Origin: Hypomesus transpacificus
Lineage: Eukaryota > Chordata > Actinopteri > Osmeriformes > Osmeridae
Length of the DNA: 64,000 bases
Reading direction: 5' to 3'
Assembly: GCF_021917145.1 (NCBI RefSeq)
Contig: NC_061076.1
Location: forward strand, 1,717,032 to 1,781,031
In this document: in pieces, positions 33,774-61,364 of the stretch
How the letters are laid out: every line of letters starts with the position of its first letter
Position numbering within the stretch: the first letter of the stretch is position 1
Position numbers and translations under genes: made by a program
The notes under the pieces: model-generated
The model's database searches: none
Seen by the model: only the letters and a program-made list of their open reading frames with translations
Told to the model about the DNA's origin: nothing

Positions 33774-36343
33774 TCAGTCTGAGGGACAGTGGTAGCTGTT
33801 GATCCAGAGCAAGTCATCCAGTACCCCCCAATGCAGGTAGAGAATAGACCCCACCACCAGTACATGCATGATCTGGTGGCTGTTGCACCAGTAGTCAAAC
33901 AGGCCCGGGCGGAAGCGCTCTGGGATGCGCGCGATGTTGATGACACCGCCCAGTAAGGCCAGCGCGTCCATGGTGAGGAAGTGGCGCAGCGAGGTGGGGC
34001 TGCCGCCGCCCACGCCCACCCAGCGCAGCAGGAAGAAGGAGAAGCGGAACAGGGCCTGCCAGGCGAAGGAACGCAGGCGCCTCACGCTGCTCCGAGCCGT
34101 GATGGCACAGTAGATGGCGTAGCTGGACAGGAGGATGTAGACTAACAGAGCCACGGAGCGGGTGAAGGGGTAGCAGAGGAGTGTGCTGTAGACGATGGGC
34201 AGAGCCCCTGAGGCAAACACACACACAGATAGTCAGAAAGGGTCTGGTTTTGTTTTGCTTTTTTATATACAACAAACTTTATTACACTATCCTATCGCTC
34301 TGGATAAGAGCGTCTGCTAAATGACTAAATGTAAATGTAAACCTGCTTTCATTATCATTTTACTGAATGCTATCAACCTCGCACAAACACCAACCCAAAT
34401 AAAATAAGAATTAAGATATTTCCCTTACATGGAAATGGGCTACCCACTGACAATATGTAAATGACACTATATGTGGTCCGTCAAAATGATTTACATTAAG
34501 CAAATGTTCCAACGAACAAACAAAGGCAGGGTCAAGGAGGAAACTGGAGTGGTGAGTCCTTCGGGTCCCTCCTGGCTTACCGAGTGTGTTGATCATGCAG
34601 ATGCCACACATGTCCAGGGTAAGAAGGGTGTGGTAGACAGGCTCCCCTCCCTCGTGGTTCATGAAGAGGTGGTAGACCACGGAGCCGAGCTGGGGCGACA
34701 GGCAGGCCAAGAAGTGGACCACGCCCAGCCAGGTGACGTTGATCTGGGACCAGGGGATGTTGAGAGGAAGGAGGACCAGGAAGCAGAGCAGGGGGATGCC
34801 TGTGGGACAGGAAGGGACAATTGGCTTGTGACATTAGGCTAACCTGTGCAGCGGCAAAGCCTATATAAAAGGTGAAGACTACAAATTGTAAAAGTAGGTC
34901 TGCACAAAGTACGTGACAATTAGGTATACACTGGGAGCACCACGGGAACCTTCCATGAGCAGATGAAAAGAAAAAAACAATTGCCACGGCACTGCAGTGA
35001 GAAAGGACTACTGTAGGTTACTGTACTTGGCGCCATGTAGATGCTTTGTGGACAAATTCATCTGGTTCTTGAAATTTGATACAGACATATACACGCTTAT
35101 CATCATTTATAGACCCACCACCACACACCCCTTTTTATTTCGCTCACTCTGCCTTTCCCAAAGTCAAATCATCTGTCCCAGCCAGGTGATACTGCCATTG
35201 CCATCTAACAAATCTATTTTGAGTATGTTATTCCCTCACCCCCAGCTATTCAAGCCCAATACTACAGTGCTTTCTAGGAGGCCCCTTTGAATGGACCCGA
35301 CTGAGCAGACAACTGTCAATTATTTTTACTCAAATATTACTGCTATGCTACACATTTAAGAGTTAACTAGACATTTGTTTTATAACTTATTAAACAAATG
35401 ACTGAACATATACCTTGGATAGTGACTTCACATGTTCAGAAGTATATCTAGTCGATACATCAACACAATATACTTTACATTTCTTGCTGGATTCTTTAGG
35501 AAAGACACTTCTCAGAATGTTTGTTCTCAGAAAGTACATGCTTCATAATCCAATCCAGTTTAAAAGCATACATAGATAGCAGGGTTAGCAGGGCATTTAG
35601 GACACGTGCTCAGCTGTGAGTCATCAATCATCTGTCTGTTTTAAATGTACAGTAATGAGCGCTCCTCCTGTCAAGCTTACATGTGCTTCATGACGATCAC
35701 ACTAATCAGTTCTACTATGCTGAAAGACAAATCGGTAGATGTGTATCCTTCTGCATCTTATTGAACGAAGTGATTCACAGAGCAATACTCAATGGCAATG
35801 CCTGCATTATTTGTACAGTGGAAAAGCCTTCTGGACAGATAAGGTTACTAGAGGTAAATGTTATTCATTATGTTTTCTAGAGATTATGATATGGTATGTA
35901 TTGTTACTGGTCCTGTGAAAATGAAAAATAAAGAGGATTTAAACAAACAGCAAAGCAATGATCTATTCTCTACTCTTACTGTAAACCGAGCGAACTGCTT
36001 TCCAGTAGAGAGAGAGAGAAAGAGAGAGAGCAAACTGAATTGGGATAGCGTGTAACTAGTTGCATACTTGATACTAGTAGTTGGTCATTTCGACTGCTAT
36101 TGAAAATGCTGTATTCCGTGATGCCAAAGGTTAAATACAGTAGTTGGCGGGCTTGTCCAATACTTTTTACTACTCACCATGTGTGTAAATGTTTCCCAGT
36201 TCGTTGTGCAGATAAAACAGGCTTCTGATACAGTCTTGCACTGAGGAGATCGGTCTGTATCCAGTTAGTACGTATTTGTTGAATTGAAGATGGGGAGGTG
36301 AATTGGCCCAGTCTAATAGTCTAGGGCCATTTAAAAATGCCAT
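33774..36343 (-). CDS. paqr4: PAQR family member 4
   Basis: Seven-pass membrane protein of the progestin/adipoQ receptor family, Golgi or plasma membrane, tied to sphingolipid metabolism in mammals. Three exons, 36178-36343, 34581-34799 and 33774-34207, join to 272 residues (human PAQR4 273). Family motifs are clear: GPRLLDWANSPPHLQFNKYV at the start, FYLHNELGNIYTHG (the first metal-site histidine region), SVVYHLFMNHEGGEPVYH, LDMCGICMINTLGALP and the C-terminal SHQIMHVLVVGSIL with the last two histidines. The frame is open further upstream to an ATG at 36451, but I chose the ATG at 36343 because human PAQR4 begins at the matching MAFL residues. The extra 36 codons would be a hydrophobic extension. 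Confidence 0.92.
34295..34341 (+). repeat. SINE tail fragment in paqr4 intron 2
   Basis: Only the 3' tail of the SINE family is present (TCGCTCTGGATAAGAGCGTC, then TGCTAAATGACTAAATGTAA), consistent with 5' truncation at insertion. Confidence 0.75.
34800..36177 (-). other. paqr4 intron 1
   Basis: Intron between the first two coding exons. AT-rich, with a short GA run near 36008-36030. No element or exon seen. Confidence 0.7.
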
Positions 36344-37788
36344 AGCAACCAGAACTGTTAAAACCACGCCACCAAAAAAGTAAAAAAACGACTGTACACC
36401 TATATACACATTTAACAGAATTATTGCGAATAAAAATTTATTAGACACCATTGGTATCGATCTGTGGTGTTTCTAATTATTGTGCTGCTTAAGCTGGCTA
36501 CATATCTAGCCAGATACCTAGGCTAGCTGGTGCAGCTAGCTCTAGATCGTTTCTAACTACTGTAACAACTAAATCAGTCCTCTCGTTTCAGCACCACTAC
36601 CCGGCAACAGCGCTTTTATCCCGCTGTTTGCTTTTAAAAACAGTGACCGGTGTCATCCGCAGGGATGGACATATACGAGGCCAACCACACACATGGTGTA
36701 AGCCTGTGATATACATTACATGTGGCATCTAATTGTCTGCATAACACCAAACCAGTAGCCATCGGTTTATTGGAAAAAAAGTCTTCATCTTGGTAACGTT
36801 GGGTTCTCACTGATGCCACATTCCACAGCACTCATTACCGCCATGGTAACCACGGTTTTCTGTGCACTGCCAGTTAGCTCACAGGTCCAGTGATGCTAGC
36901 TAGCTAGCTAGCGTTAGCTTACTTCCATTTGTCCGTCACCTTGATACTGCTGACTACAGAGAATAGGTTTAGCTAACAGTCGGATTTGTAACAGAGGACT
37001 ATGGGGTCATAACGTTTATTGAATTCAGAACACTATCACTCAATTAACGTACTTGACTGCTTACATTTAAACAAGTCTCCATGTTTTGCTTGGCGAAAAT
37101 TTGTTGGCGATTAAAGTAACACTGCTGATGTTTAAGAGGCTAGCCAGCCGGGGTACAGTTAGCCCGCTACAGTAACGTGTTAGCTAAAATGTCAATCGGC
37201 GATGCATTGCTTGACTAGCAACTGTAGCTATCTAGTATGCTGCTGTGATTCGAACCGGTAGATTTCAAACGATCTGCACAAGATGACCCTCGAGAGCTAA
37301 AGTCCACACCCTGAATACTGATCGTTTTCTCGTCACCACACGCAATTAATCCATGTCTTCATTGACTTCGGATCCTCTGTGTGAGATAAGGCTTGTTCAT
37401 CGGCCTCGGCTAGTCCCAATTTGGGTATTGCTGATGTGATGTGATGCCTACTACGGACGCTGACGTTCTCTACCCCTCTAATCCAATGTGGGTACAGTAG
37501 CGGCGGTTACTGCAGTGTAGGCTAGGTTGAAAGAGGAGAATGCAGAAAAATAAGCATATATTCCGAGTCCTTTAGACGGGTGTACAAAAGACAATATCCA
37601 CAAACTTTCAGTGTCGACCAATTATTAAGCATTGCGGTATTTTCGAACACATTGAGCATCCCTTTTTGGTAGCCTACCCACTGAAAGCCAGTTCTTGATC
37701 CACCCATTGAAGACTCCACCCAATTCCACCCACCTTCGGCTTTTAACAATGACCAAAGGGCCTGACGACACTACATGGGTTACTACAT
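36344..37788. other. Region upstream of paqr4
   Basis: Likely holds the paqr4 promoter and first exon. It contains a CTAGCTAGCTAGCTAGC run near 36896-36912. No further gene is visible. Confidence 0.4.
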
Positions 37789-38715
37789 GGGGTATAAAAC
37801 CTTTTTCCACCAAGGCAGTTTGAGTGCTGGTTCGGAGCCAGCTGCCTATTTTCAAATCAGTGATTTCTCTGGGGCACGTACCCCAGTATAAATCTGCTTT
37901 GCCCCAGTAAAATCTAAAGTGTTTTAACTATTTTTAACTATTTTCTTTATTAGTCAGTGCATTAATAAACTTTATTTTATACAATTATGCACTGATAATG
38001 CCAGTGTTGTTGTAGGCTACTGCTGCGAGTCCAGGGTATTGCGCAATAGACAAGAAAACCCGCTTCTCAATTCGTTTTCCGACCTCGGGGCCTTTCAAGA
38101 CCGTTGAAGGACGCTTGCAAGACAGTTCTCCAGGGTGGTCAAGTTTGATCAAAAATGTCGAGTGAGAGATCACATGCACCACATGTTGCCTTCTGTCTGA
38201 GAATTAGGCTACAAGGTGTGGCGTGTGAGCGTGTGAACTGGTTGAAATGCGTGTCTCAAAGTCAATGCGTGACCCTTACGAAAAAAAGTATACTTCAAGT
38301 TTTATTTGTAAATATACTTAAGTGTAAAAAGTATACTATTATCATGGTACTTAAAGTATACTAGCAGTGTATTTATTTGTAGGCCTATACTATTTTTATA
38401 GCTAGCATCTCAGTGCAGTGCCCATTTCTCGTCACATTTTAATTCACATTCAGATTTACACGTATCCGTTTAGCTGAAATATGAATTATAAAAAACTTAT
38501 CGTAATGGCTGTCGAAGGATTCCGTTGGCCACTGTAACCCCAGCCCCTGACGCAAGCGGTTCTTAGTTCTTAGTTCTAGACCAGCAATGTTTTGGTACTA
38601 CTTAAGAACCACTTTTGTACTGGTTCAGAACTGGTGCTTTGGGTGTCAAAAGAGAAATAACTCATTTGAAAATAGGTTCTGGCTCCGAACCAGCACTGGC
38701 TTGATAGAAAAGGGT
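37789..38715. mobile_element. Inverted-repeat pair, likely non-autonomous DNA transposon
   Basis: The left arm 37789-37857 (containing GTGCTGGTTCGGAGCCAG and CCTATTTTCAAA) is mirrored by the right arm 38665-38715 (TTTGAAAATAGG, CTGGCTCCGAACCAGCAC). The 0.8-kb interior has no transposase. It contains a nested AGTATACTT-rich foldback near 38285-38395. Confidence 0.6.
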
Positions 38716-38884
38716 AAAAGCTCGTTGAATCGAACTAACTCCAAAGTGGCAATAGCACTAGCTCTGAACTAGCACCTTATTCTTGTGGTAAAAGGGTAGT
38801 CTTCCTCAGTGCCGGTTCTAGGGTCAATCTCCTAGTGTTTGATGTATGCAGAGCAAATGACAGTCTACAAATGAAAACATTATA

Positions 38885-40544
38885 CAGTGCCCTCCAAAAG
38901 TATTGGAACAGTGAGGCGAATTCCTTTATTTTTGCTGTAGACTGAAAACATTTGGGCTTGACATCAAATAATGAACGTGAGACCAGAGATCAACGTTTCA
39001 GCTTTTATTTCCAGGTATTTACATCAGGATCTGATGCACAACTAAGAAAATATCACATTTTGTTTGAATCCACCCATTTGTCATGTGATCAAAAGTATTG
39101 GAACAGATATACTTAAAACATATTTAAGTGAATAAGACTTAATATTTAGTTGCAAATCCTTTGCTTTCAATAACTGCAGCAAGTCTGTGACCCATTGACG
39201 TCACCAAACTTTTGCATTCTTCCTTTTTGATGCTTTCCCAGGCTTTCACTGCAGCCTCTTTCAGTTGTTGTTTGTTTTGTGGGGTTCCTCCCTTCAGTCT
39301 CCTCTTAAGCAGGTAAAATGCATGCTCTATAGGGTTTAAGTCTGGAGATTGACTTGGCCAGTCTAATACCTTCCATTTCTTGCCCCTGATGAACTCCTTT
39401 GTTGTTTTGGCAGTGTGTTTTGGGTCGTTATCTTGCTGCATGATGAAGGCTCTGCCAATCAGTTTGGTTGCATCTTTCCTTAAATTGGCAGACAAAATGT
39501 TTCTGTAGACTTCCGAGTTCATTTTGCTGCTGCCATCATGTGTTACATCCTCAATGAAGATTAATGAGCCCGTCCCAGAAGAAGCCATGCAAGCCCAAGC
39601 CATGACATTACCTCCACCGTGTTTCACAGATGAGCTTGTGTGTTTGGGATCATGAGCAGTTCCTTTCTTTCTCCAAACTTTAGCCTTTCCATCACTTTGG
39701 TAAAAGTTAATCTTTGTCTCATCAGTCCATAAAACTTTGTCCCAGAATTTTGAGGTTCATCTCTGTACTTTTTGGCAAATTCCAGCCTGGCCTTCCTATT
39801 CTTCTTGCTAATGAGTGGTTTGCATCTTCTGGTGTAGCCCTTGTACTTTTGTTCATGAAGTCTTCTGCAAACAGTAGATAGTGATACCTTCACTCCTGCC
39901 ATCTGGAGGTTGTTGCTGACCTCACTAACAGTTGTTTTAGGGTCTTTCTTTACAGCTCTCACAATGTTTCTGTCATCAACTGCTGATGTTTTCCTTGGTC
40001 TACCTGTTCGACGTCTGTTACTTAGTACACCAGTAGTTTTCTTCTTCTTCAGGACATTCCAAATGGTTGTACTGGCTATGGCCAATGTTTCTGCAATGGC
40101 TCTGATTGATTTTCCATCTTCTCTAAGACTCACAATTGCTTGTTTTTCACCCAAAGACAGCGCTCTGGTTTTCATGTTGTTTTCACCTCTGAATACAGTC
40201 TGCATAGACAAAACCTATCTTACCCAATCTGAACCTGAGTGTAGACATTCAGTGGTATTTATTGATTGAATAATGTATGTAATAGGACACACCTGGGCAA
40301 CAAAACACACCTGTCAGTCACATGTTCCAATACTTTTGCTCACGTGACAAATGGGTGGGTTCGAACAAAAAGGTGATATTTTCTAATTTGTGCATCAGAT
40401 CCTGATGTAAATACCTGGAAATAAAAGCTGAAACGTTGATCTCTGGTTTCACATTCATCGTTTGATGTCAAGCCCAAATGTTTTCAGTCTACAGCAAAAA
40501 TAAAGGAATTGGCCTCACTGTTCCAATACTTTTGGAGGGCACTG
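38885..40544 (-). mobile_element. Tc1/mariner transposon with IR/DR ends
   Basis: A 1660-bp element flanked by TA on both sides. The ends read CAGTGCCCTCCAAAAGTATT inward, and the inverted repeats are about 220 bp. Each arm has two copies of AAAAGTATTGGAACA, one at the tip and one at the inner edge (39091-39106 and 40323-40338). This is the inverted-repeat/direct-repeat layout used by Sleeping Beauty-type elements. It lies between paqr4 and the perforin gene. The arms are still about 95% alike by eye, so the insertion is fairly young. Confidence 0.92.
39139..40175 (-). pseudogene. Tc1 transposase, one frameshift
   Basis: Cut-and-paste transposase of about 345 codons, starting MKTRALSLGEKQAIVSL. 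It has two N-terminal helix-turn-helix DNA-binding motifs with a GRPRK AT-hook-like stretch between them. The DD34E catalytic residues are recognisable: LWTDETK, MQQDNDPKHT and SPDLNPIEHAF. A single missing base in an A run near 39748 shifts the frame between the DNA-binding part and the first Asp. I see no other stop in the correct frames, so this is a recently inactivated copy. Confidence 0.88.
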
Positions 40545-40849
40545 TATATAGATTATTAATGTAGAAATTTGATTAGTTTAACATACATTTTTGGATGAAA
40601 CGTTCTAATTTGCAGATAAGAATAGAATCAAACATTTCTATTCTCTTTGTTGGCAGCACAGATATAGGCCTAACAGAAGACTGTTTTGTAAATGAAAGTA
40701 TTTAAAGTACTGGGTTTCGCCCACCAATATCTTGTTCTTAGTCTGCAAGTTTCATTTGTGTCAGACATGACCAATCCAAAATCCGAAGGACAAAACCCTT
40801 AAAAGGTTAAATTCTTAAAATGACATGATAAATGGTTTTACAGAAGACT

Positions 40850-41137
40850 TGTGCCCTATACATAAAGGTTGTGAGACTGAGGTGCACTCTAGCACTTTTG
40901 AGGATCATGTTGTTTAATTGTAATTTGTTTCAACTACATACTCTACCCATCTACCCATGGTTCTACCCATTGGCACTTATTTGCTTTTCTCAATGTATGC
41001 TTCATGTTTTGGCTACCCGCAATGTTTTTGGGTCTATCTGGCTGTTTATGATCATTGACCTATGCACTTTTTGTAAAGCTCTTTCTTGTAAGTCGCTTTG
41101 GATAAAAGCGTCTGCTAAATGAATACATGTAAATGTG
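40850..41137 (+). repeat. Retroelement 3' fragment
   Basis: Ends in GTCGCTTTGGATAAAAGCGT, then CTGCTAAATGAATACATGT. It shares its last 100 bp with 8640-8737 (TGACCTATGCACTTT shared in both). Confidence 0.6.
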
Positions 41138-41858
41138 ATTTGAATAAAAAGTTCAACTTCCTAATACCTCACCTCATCACTTCAGAGAAATGACCTGTGT
41201 GACAAACCGACAAAATTGAGTTTCCACTTAACTCACACAGACCACCATTCCCCCCCAGCAGCGTCTCTGAAACCACAGCCCTGGTAACGACATTTATAGG
41301 AACACCACAATCTACAGCTTTAGTCTCTCCTTCGGTTCAAGATGCGAACATCTTTATTTGTTTGACTGAACTGAAGAACATTACTGCCTCTCACCAACTA
41401 TCACACATTTATTCACATTGTGAACAAACTGGTCGAAGGTAAGGATTTGATTTGCCATACAAATGTAATTTGTACCATGTACTGTAAAAGTTGCACTGTG
41501 TTATAGCTGTATGAAGCATATGTTGTTGCCAGCGCTCAACAGTAACTTTTTTGGCCACCAGCCATTTTGCCAAGTGGTTTTTCAAAGTTACTGGCCATTC
41601 AGCATTTCCATTGGCCACAATTTTGTTGTTAAGAAATTATGTTTTATTAGATTAAAATTTACAATGACGTGCTGAATTTGCTGAAAGAACTGGATAGGTA
41701 GTAGTCCTAACACCAATGAACTAAAATCAATTTTGTATTGTGTTATTCTCTTTGCTTAAAGAGTGGATAACTAAATCCACGTGCCTGACCTTAAATTTAT
41801 AACTGAACTTCATTCAAACCAGTAGCTGTTGCGTATTGTCATCTGATCCAGATACAGT
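41138..41858 (+). other. Region upstream of the perforin gene
   Basis: Presumed promoter and 5'UTR of the perforin gene. No clear TATA box or donor could be assigned. Confidence 0.35.
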
Positions 41859-44130
41859 ATGCTGGCTATCACCGTCTGCCTGTGGGCAGGGCATCTGCTC
41901 TCCCTGCCATCCATAAGTTTCCAAGCATGTACCGATGGTTCGGCCAAAGAGTGCAAAGAAGCTGAATTTGTTCCAGGATCCAACTTAGCTGGAGAAGGCT
42001 TTGACATCACCAAGATGGAACGCAAAGGAGCCTTTGTCATCGACATGAATTTATGGCAACTCAAAGACAAGACTTGCACCCTGTGCCGGAACCCCTATCT
42101 GGGGGGCAAGATGCAGAAGCTCCCCCTGGCTGTGGTGGACTGGAGGCCAAGCCAACAATGTAGCATCAAAGTCTCGAGTAAACTTCACCGCTCCAGTGAG
42201 TCTCTCGTTAGCTCCGCCAGCTCCTCAGTAAATAATAACTGGAAGATCAACTTGGATTTAAATGTCGCAGATAAAAGTGGGAAATTAATGATGGCTGGGA
42301 CAAAATCTAGACTGTCTGAATACTCAATGGAGAAAACCAAGAGTGACAAGTTCAGTTTTACAAGCCACAGCATAGCCTGTGGTTTTTACAGGTAACTGGG
42401 TTCCATAACCTCAGTATGAGGTGTCATTTTCTCATAATCTTTGATGTAATTTCCTCGTAATCTTTGATGTAATTTCGTCATAAATCATCTATGAATATAC
42501 TCATATTAAATAATTGAATAACTGACTGATATTTATTTGTTTTTTCTGAAACAGCTATCGAGTCTCCAGCCAACCGAGGCAGCACAGAGAATTCCGCAAG
42601 GCTTTGAAAAATCTCCCCAAAACATTTGATCCAGAATACAAAGCCCGCTATTACAAGCTTATTGACAACTTTGGCACCCATTACATCACTAAGGTTAGAG
42701 AGTGCTTGTTGTAAACGTGGTAAATTGTCACTTAGTTGCCAATTCATAAATTAAAGGCACACGGAAATGTAAGAATCAGACAGTTTTTGTTAAGATTCCT
42801 TGGAGTGCAGCCAATACGGCCCTTGCCTTTTGCCACAGCCTTGCATGAAATCTTCCAGGTCTGATCTCTGGAGTTTTATCAGGTGAACCTTGGTGGAACG
42901 GTGCAGTCTGTGACCAGCATCAAGCAGTGCCAGGCCAGCCTACAGGGCCTCAGTGTCGAGGAGGTGCAGGTGTGCCTGGATGTGGAAGCATCAGTCAGTG
43001 TGGGAGGCAGCGGTCTGGAGGCAGAGTTTAAACGCTGCCAGGAAGACAAGACAAAGACAGAGAACAAAGCCAGTTTCTCCAGCATGTTCAATGACAGGTA
43101 AGCAATAGATTGTGTGTAATTAATACTGTCCCACCCAATACATGAATAGTAAAAGTGTGTAACTGTAGCCTTCCTGACACAGATTCTTCCTCGCTTTCCC
43201 ACAAACATTATGACATCATTTCCCTTGCCGATGTCTATGTTCTCTGTTCTCTCTGTGTTCAGGTTCACAGAGATAAAGGGTGGCCACACCACAGAACCAG
43301 AGCTTCTCTTCTCTGCTGATAAAGATCCAGCATCATACAAGGAGTGGCTGACGACCCTCCCCACCCACCCAGACATCGTGTCCTACTCACTTGAGTCCCT
43401 CCACGAGTTGCTGCCCACCACCAACCCACTGCGGAAGAACCTGCGCAAGGCAATCAGCCACTATATCTTAGAGAAGGCCCTTTGGAAGAACTGTTCCAAA
43501 CCTTGCCAGCAAGGCATCAAGAGAGACTTCAAAGACCAGTGTGTCTGCAGCTGTCAAAATGACCCAGCTGTGGGCTCAGACTGTTGTCCTAAGAAAAGGG
43601 GATTGGCTCGTGTAGTCCTCACCGTGCAGAGGGGTGAGGCCCTGTGGGGAGACCACTCCACTGCCACGGACGGCTTTGTGAAGGTGATCGTCACAGGGCA
43701 CGAAGAGAAACGTACTCCCGTCATTTACAACAACAACAACCCTCACTGGGCTATGACCTTTGACCTGGGAACCATAGATTTCTCAGTCGATAATAAAGTG
43801 AGATTTGAGGTTTGGGATGAGGACAGCAAATGGGACGATGATTTATTAGGGGGGTGTGAGAAAGAGTTTACTGCTGGAGTAGGGGAGGATCTTTGCATTC
43901 TTCAGCACGGGAATATGTTCTACAAATGGGAGGTGACCTGTGCACCAAGCTTGAGTGGTCCCACTTGCATGGACTACCAACCTTCTCCAATGAACCCACA
44001 CCTTGAGAAGGTGTACGTGTCACGGTATGCCCATCCTGTTCCCAGAGAGATGTTGGCGAAAATGGGGGTGTTTGTGGACGAGCCAAAGCTCCAAGATAAC
44101 CAAAGTTTTAATACCGGGAGCAAAGAGTGA
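41859..44130 (+). CDS. prf1: Perforin-1-like MACPF/C2 protein
   Basis: Pore-forming effector of cytotoxic lymphocytes, part of the host's own immune system. Four exons, 41859-42391, 42555-42693, 42883-43097 and 43263-44130, join in frame to 584 residues (human perforin 555). There is a signal peptide over about residues 1-22, then a Cys-containing N-terminus ending FVPGSNLAGEGFDI. The MACPF signature YYKLIDNFGTHYI lies at 210-222, a Cys-rich EGF-like segment at about 373-396, and a C2 domain at about 409-500. Candidate Ca2+-binding Asp residues are 426, 432, 481, 483 and 487-489. Fish carry several perforin paralogues, and which one this is cannot be told here. Confidence 0.9.
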
Positions 44131-44531
44131 GGTTGATTTTAAATGTATTTATTAACCTACACGTCAACCTACACGTTACATTTCAACTCTGTAAATGTTC
44201 GAGGTCAGATCAATGAAAATGTCTTCTGTCTTCTCATTTATGTGATATTTCTGTATTATTTTGGAGCATTTTGATTTGTGTAGCATACACTTGTATTACA
44301 GTGTCTTTCTTTATTGCCTCTGGCCTTGGAAGTGTGAGGACATATTTAATGAAAAAGCTTTCCAGTCAGAATTGTCCTGAGAGCTTTATGAACTATCTTT
44401 TTTCTTTAGCATTTGAGTCTGCAATTGGGTAGGAATTTTTGTTTGTTTGTCATGTCCCATAAATATGTCTCGTTGGTTATATGACTGTAGGCCTACAGCA
44501 CTTTGGTCGACATAAGTTGTTGTGCTTTATA

Positions 44532-44537
44532 AATAAA
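44532..44537 (+). promoter_or_regulatory. prf1: Candidate poly(A) signal of prf1
   Basis: AATAAA about 400 nt after the prf1 stop. Confidence 0.55.
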
Positions 44538-44859
44538 TTTGACTTTGACATATCTACCTAAATGGTAATGTGAGTTTTCTTTCGATACACGGAACTGCAT
44601 GCAGGCACATTTGTTATTTAAATCTACACACACACAACACACAAACTTTACAGGAACCACAAGTTTTGTTTTTTCTGAGTAATTTGTTTAAGGCTGACTT
44701 GACCGAGAAGGGAAGTGCGATAGTTTCCTGTGCACGGATGAGGCTTTGGTGATGCCACAGAGGAAACAAAGTGTGCAGACAGATTTACATTGTCGATTGT
44801 TAGTTGCTACACGTTACGTAACCGACTATGAATTGATATAATCTGTCAAGTTCTGTATG

Positions 44860-44865
44860 TTTATT
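44860..44865 (-). promoter_or_regulatory. eln: Candidate poly(A) signal of elastin
   Basis: Minus-strand AATAAA downstream of the last elastin exons; the only one found between prf1 and the elastin exons. Confidence 0.45.
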
Positions 44866-44970
44866 GGATGGGACAAGTGATTCAAAGTTCCTAAAACCTT
44901 GTCTTAACCAGACATATTAACATGAAAAAGAGGAAGACGCCATCATACAGGTTATGGGAGCTGTTGACTT

Positions 44971-61006
<16,036 letters not shown>

Positions 61007-61157
61007 GATGGGAAGACCTGGTCCGAGGAAAGACAGAAAGATGAACAGACAGACAGACAAACAGACAAGAAAAGAGACAGAAAGAGACAGGAAGGGGAAG
61101 ACTGGCGTGCTGGATAGGGATACAGCACAACTAGACAGCCCCAGTGTTTGTCCTGGT

Positions 61158-61165
61158 CTTTTATA
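61158..61165 (-). promoter_or_regulatory. eln: Candidate TATA box of elastin
   Basis: TATAAAAG on the minus strand, about 150 bp upstream of the elastin start codon, predicting transcription start near 61130 and a 5'UTR of about 125 nt. Confidence 0.5.
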
Positions 61166-61330
61166 TGCTTCTCTCGCTGATTCCCTCCCCCTGATCTGCC
61201 CTCCACCATGCAATTGGGCATCACTGAATCAAGGCAACCTCCACATCTGCAGACAGTCAGACTCAACTTTTTTACCTCTCTCTCTCTTTCTCTCTCTTAC
61301 ACACGCACACACACACGCACACACACGCAC

Positions 61331-61364
<34 letters not shown>

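Larger units (their letters stand above)
44131..44970. other. Convergent 3' ends of prf1 and elastin
   Basis: prf1 (plus) probably ends after 44537. The elastin transcript (minus) has its AATAAA at 44860-44865, so the two transcripts terminate about 300 bp apart. Confidence 0.45.

Noticed and set aside
36344..36451. Upstream ATG for paqr4 at 36451
   Set aside because: Human PAQR4 starts at the residue matching 36343; the extension is hydrophobic and looks like open 5'UTR.
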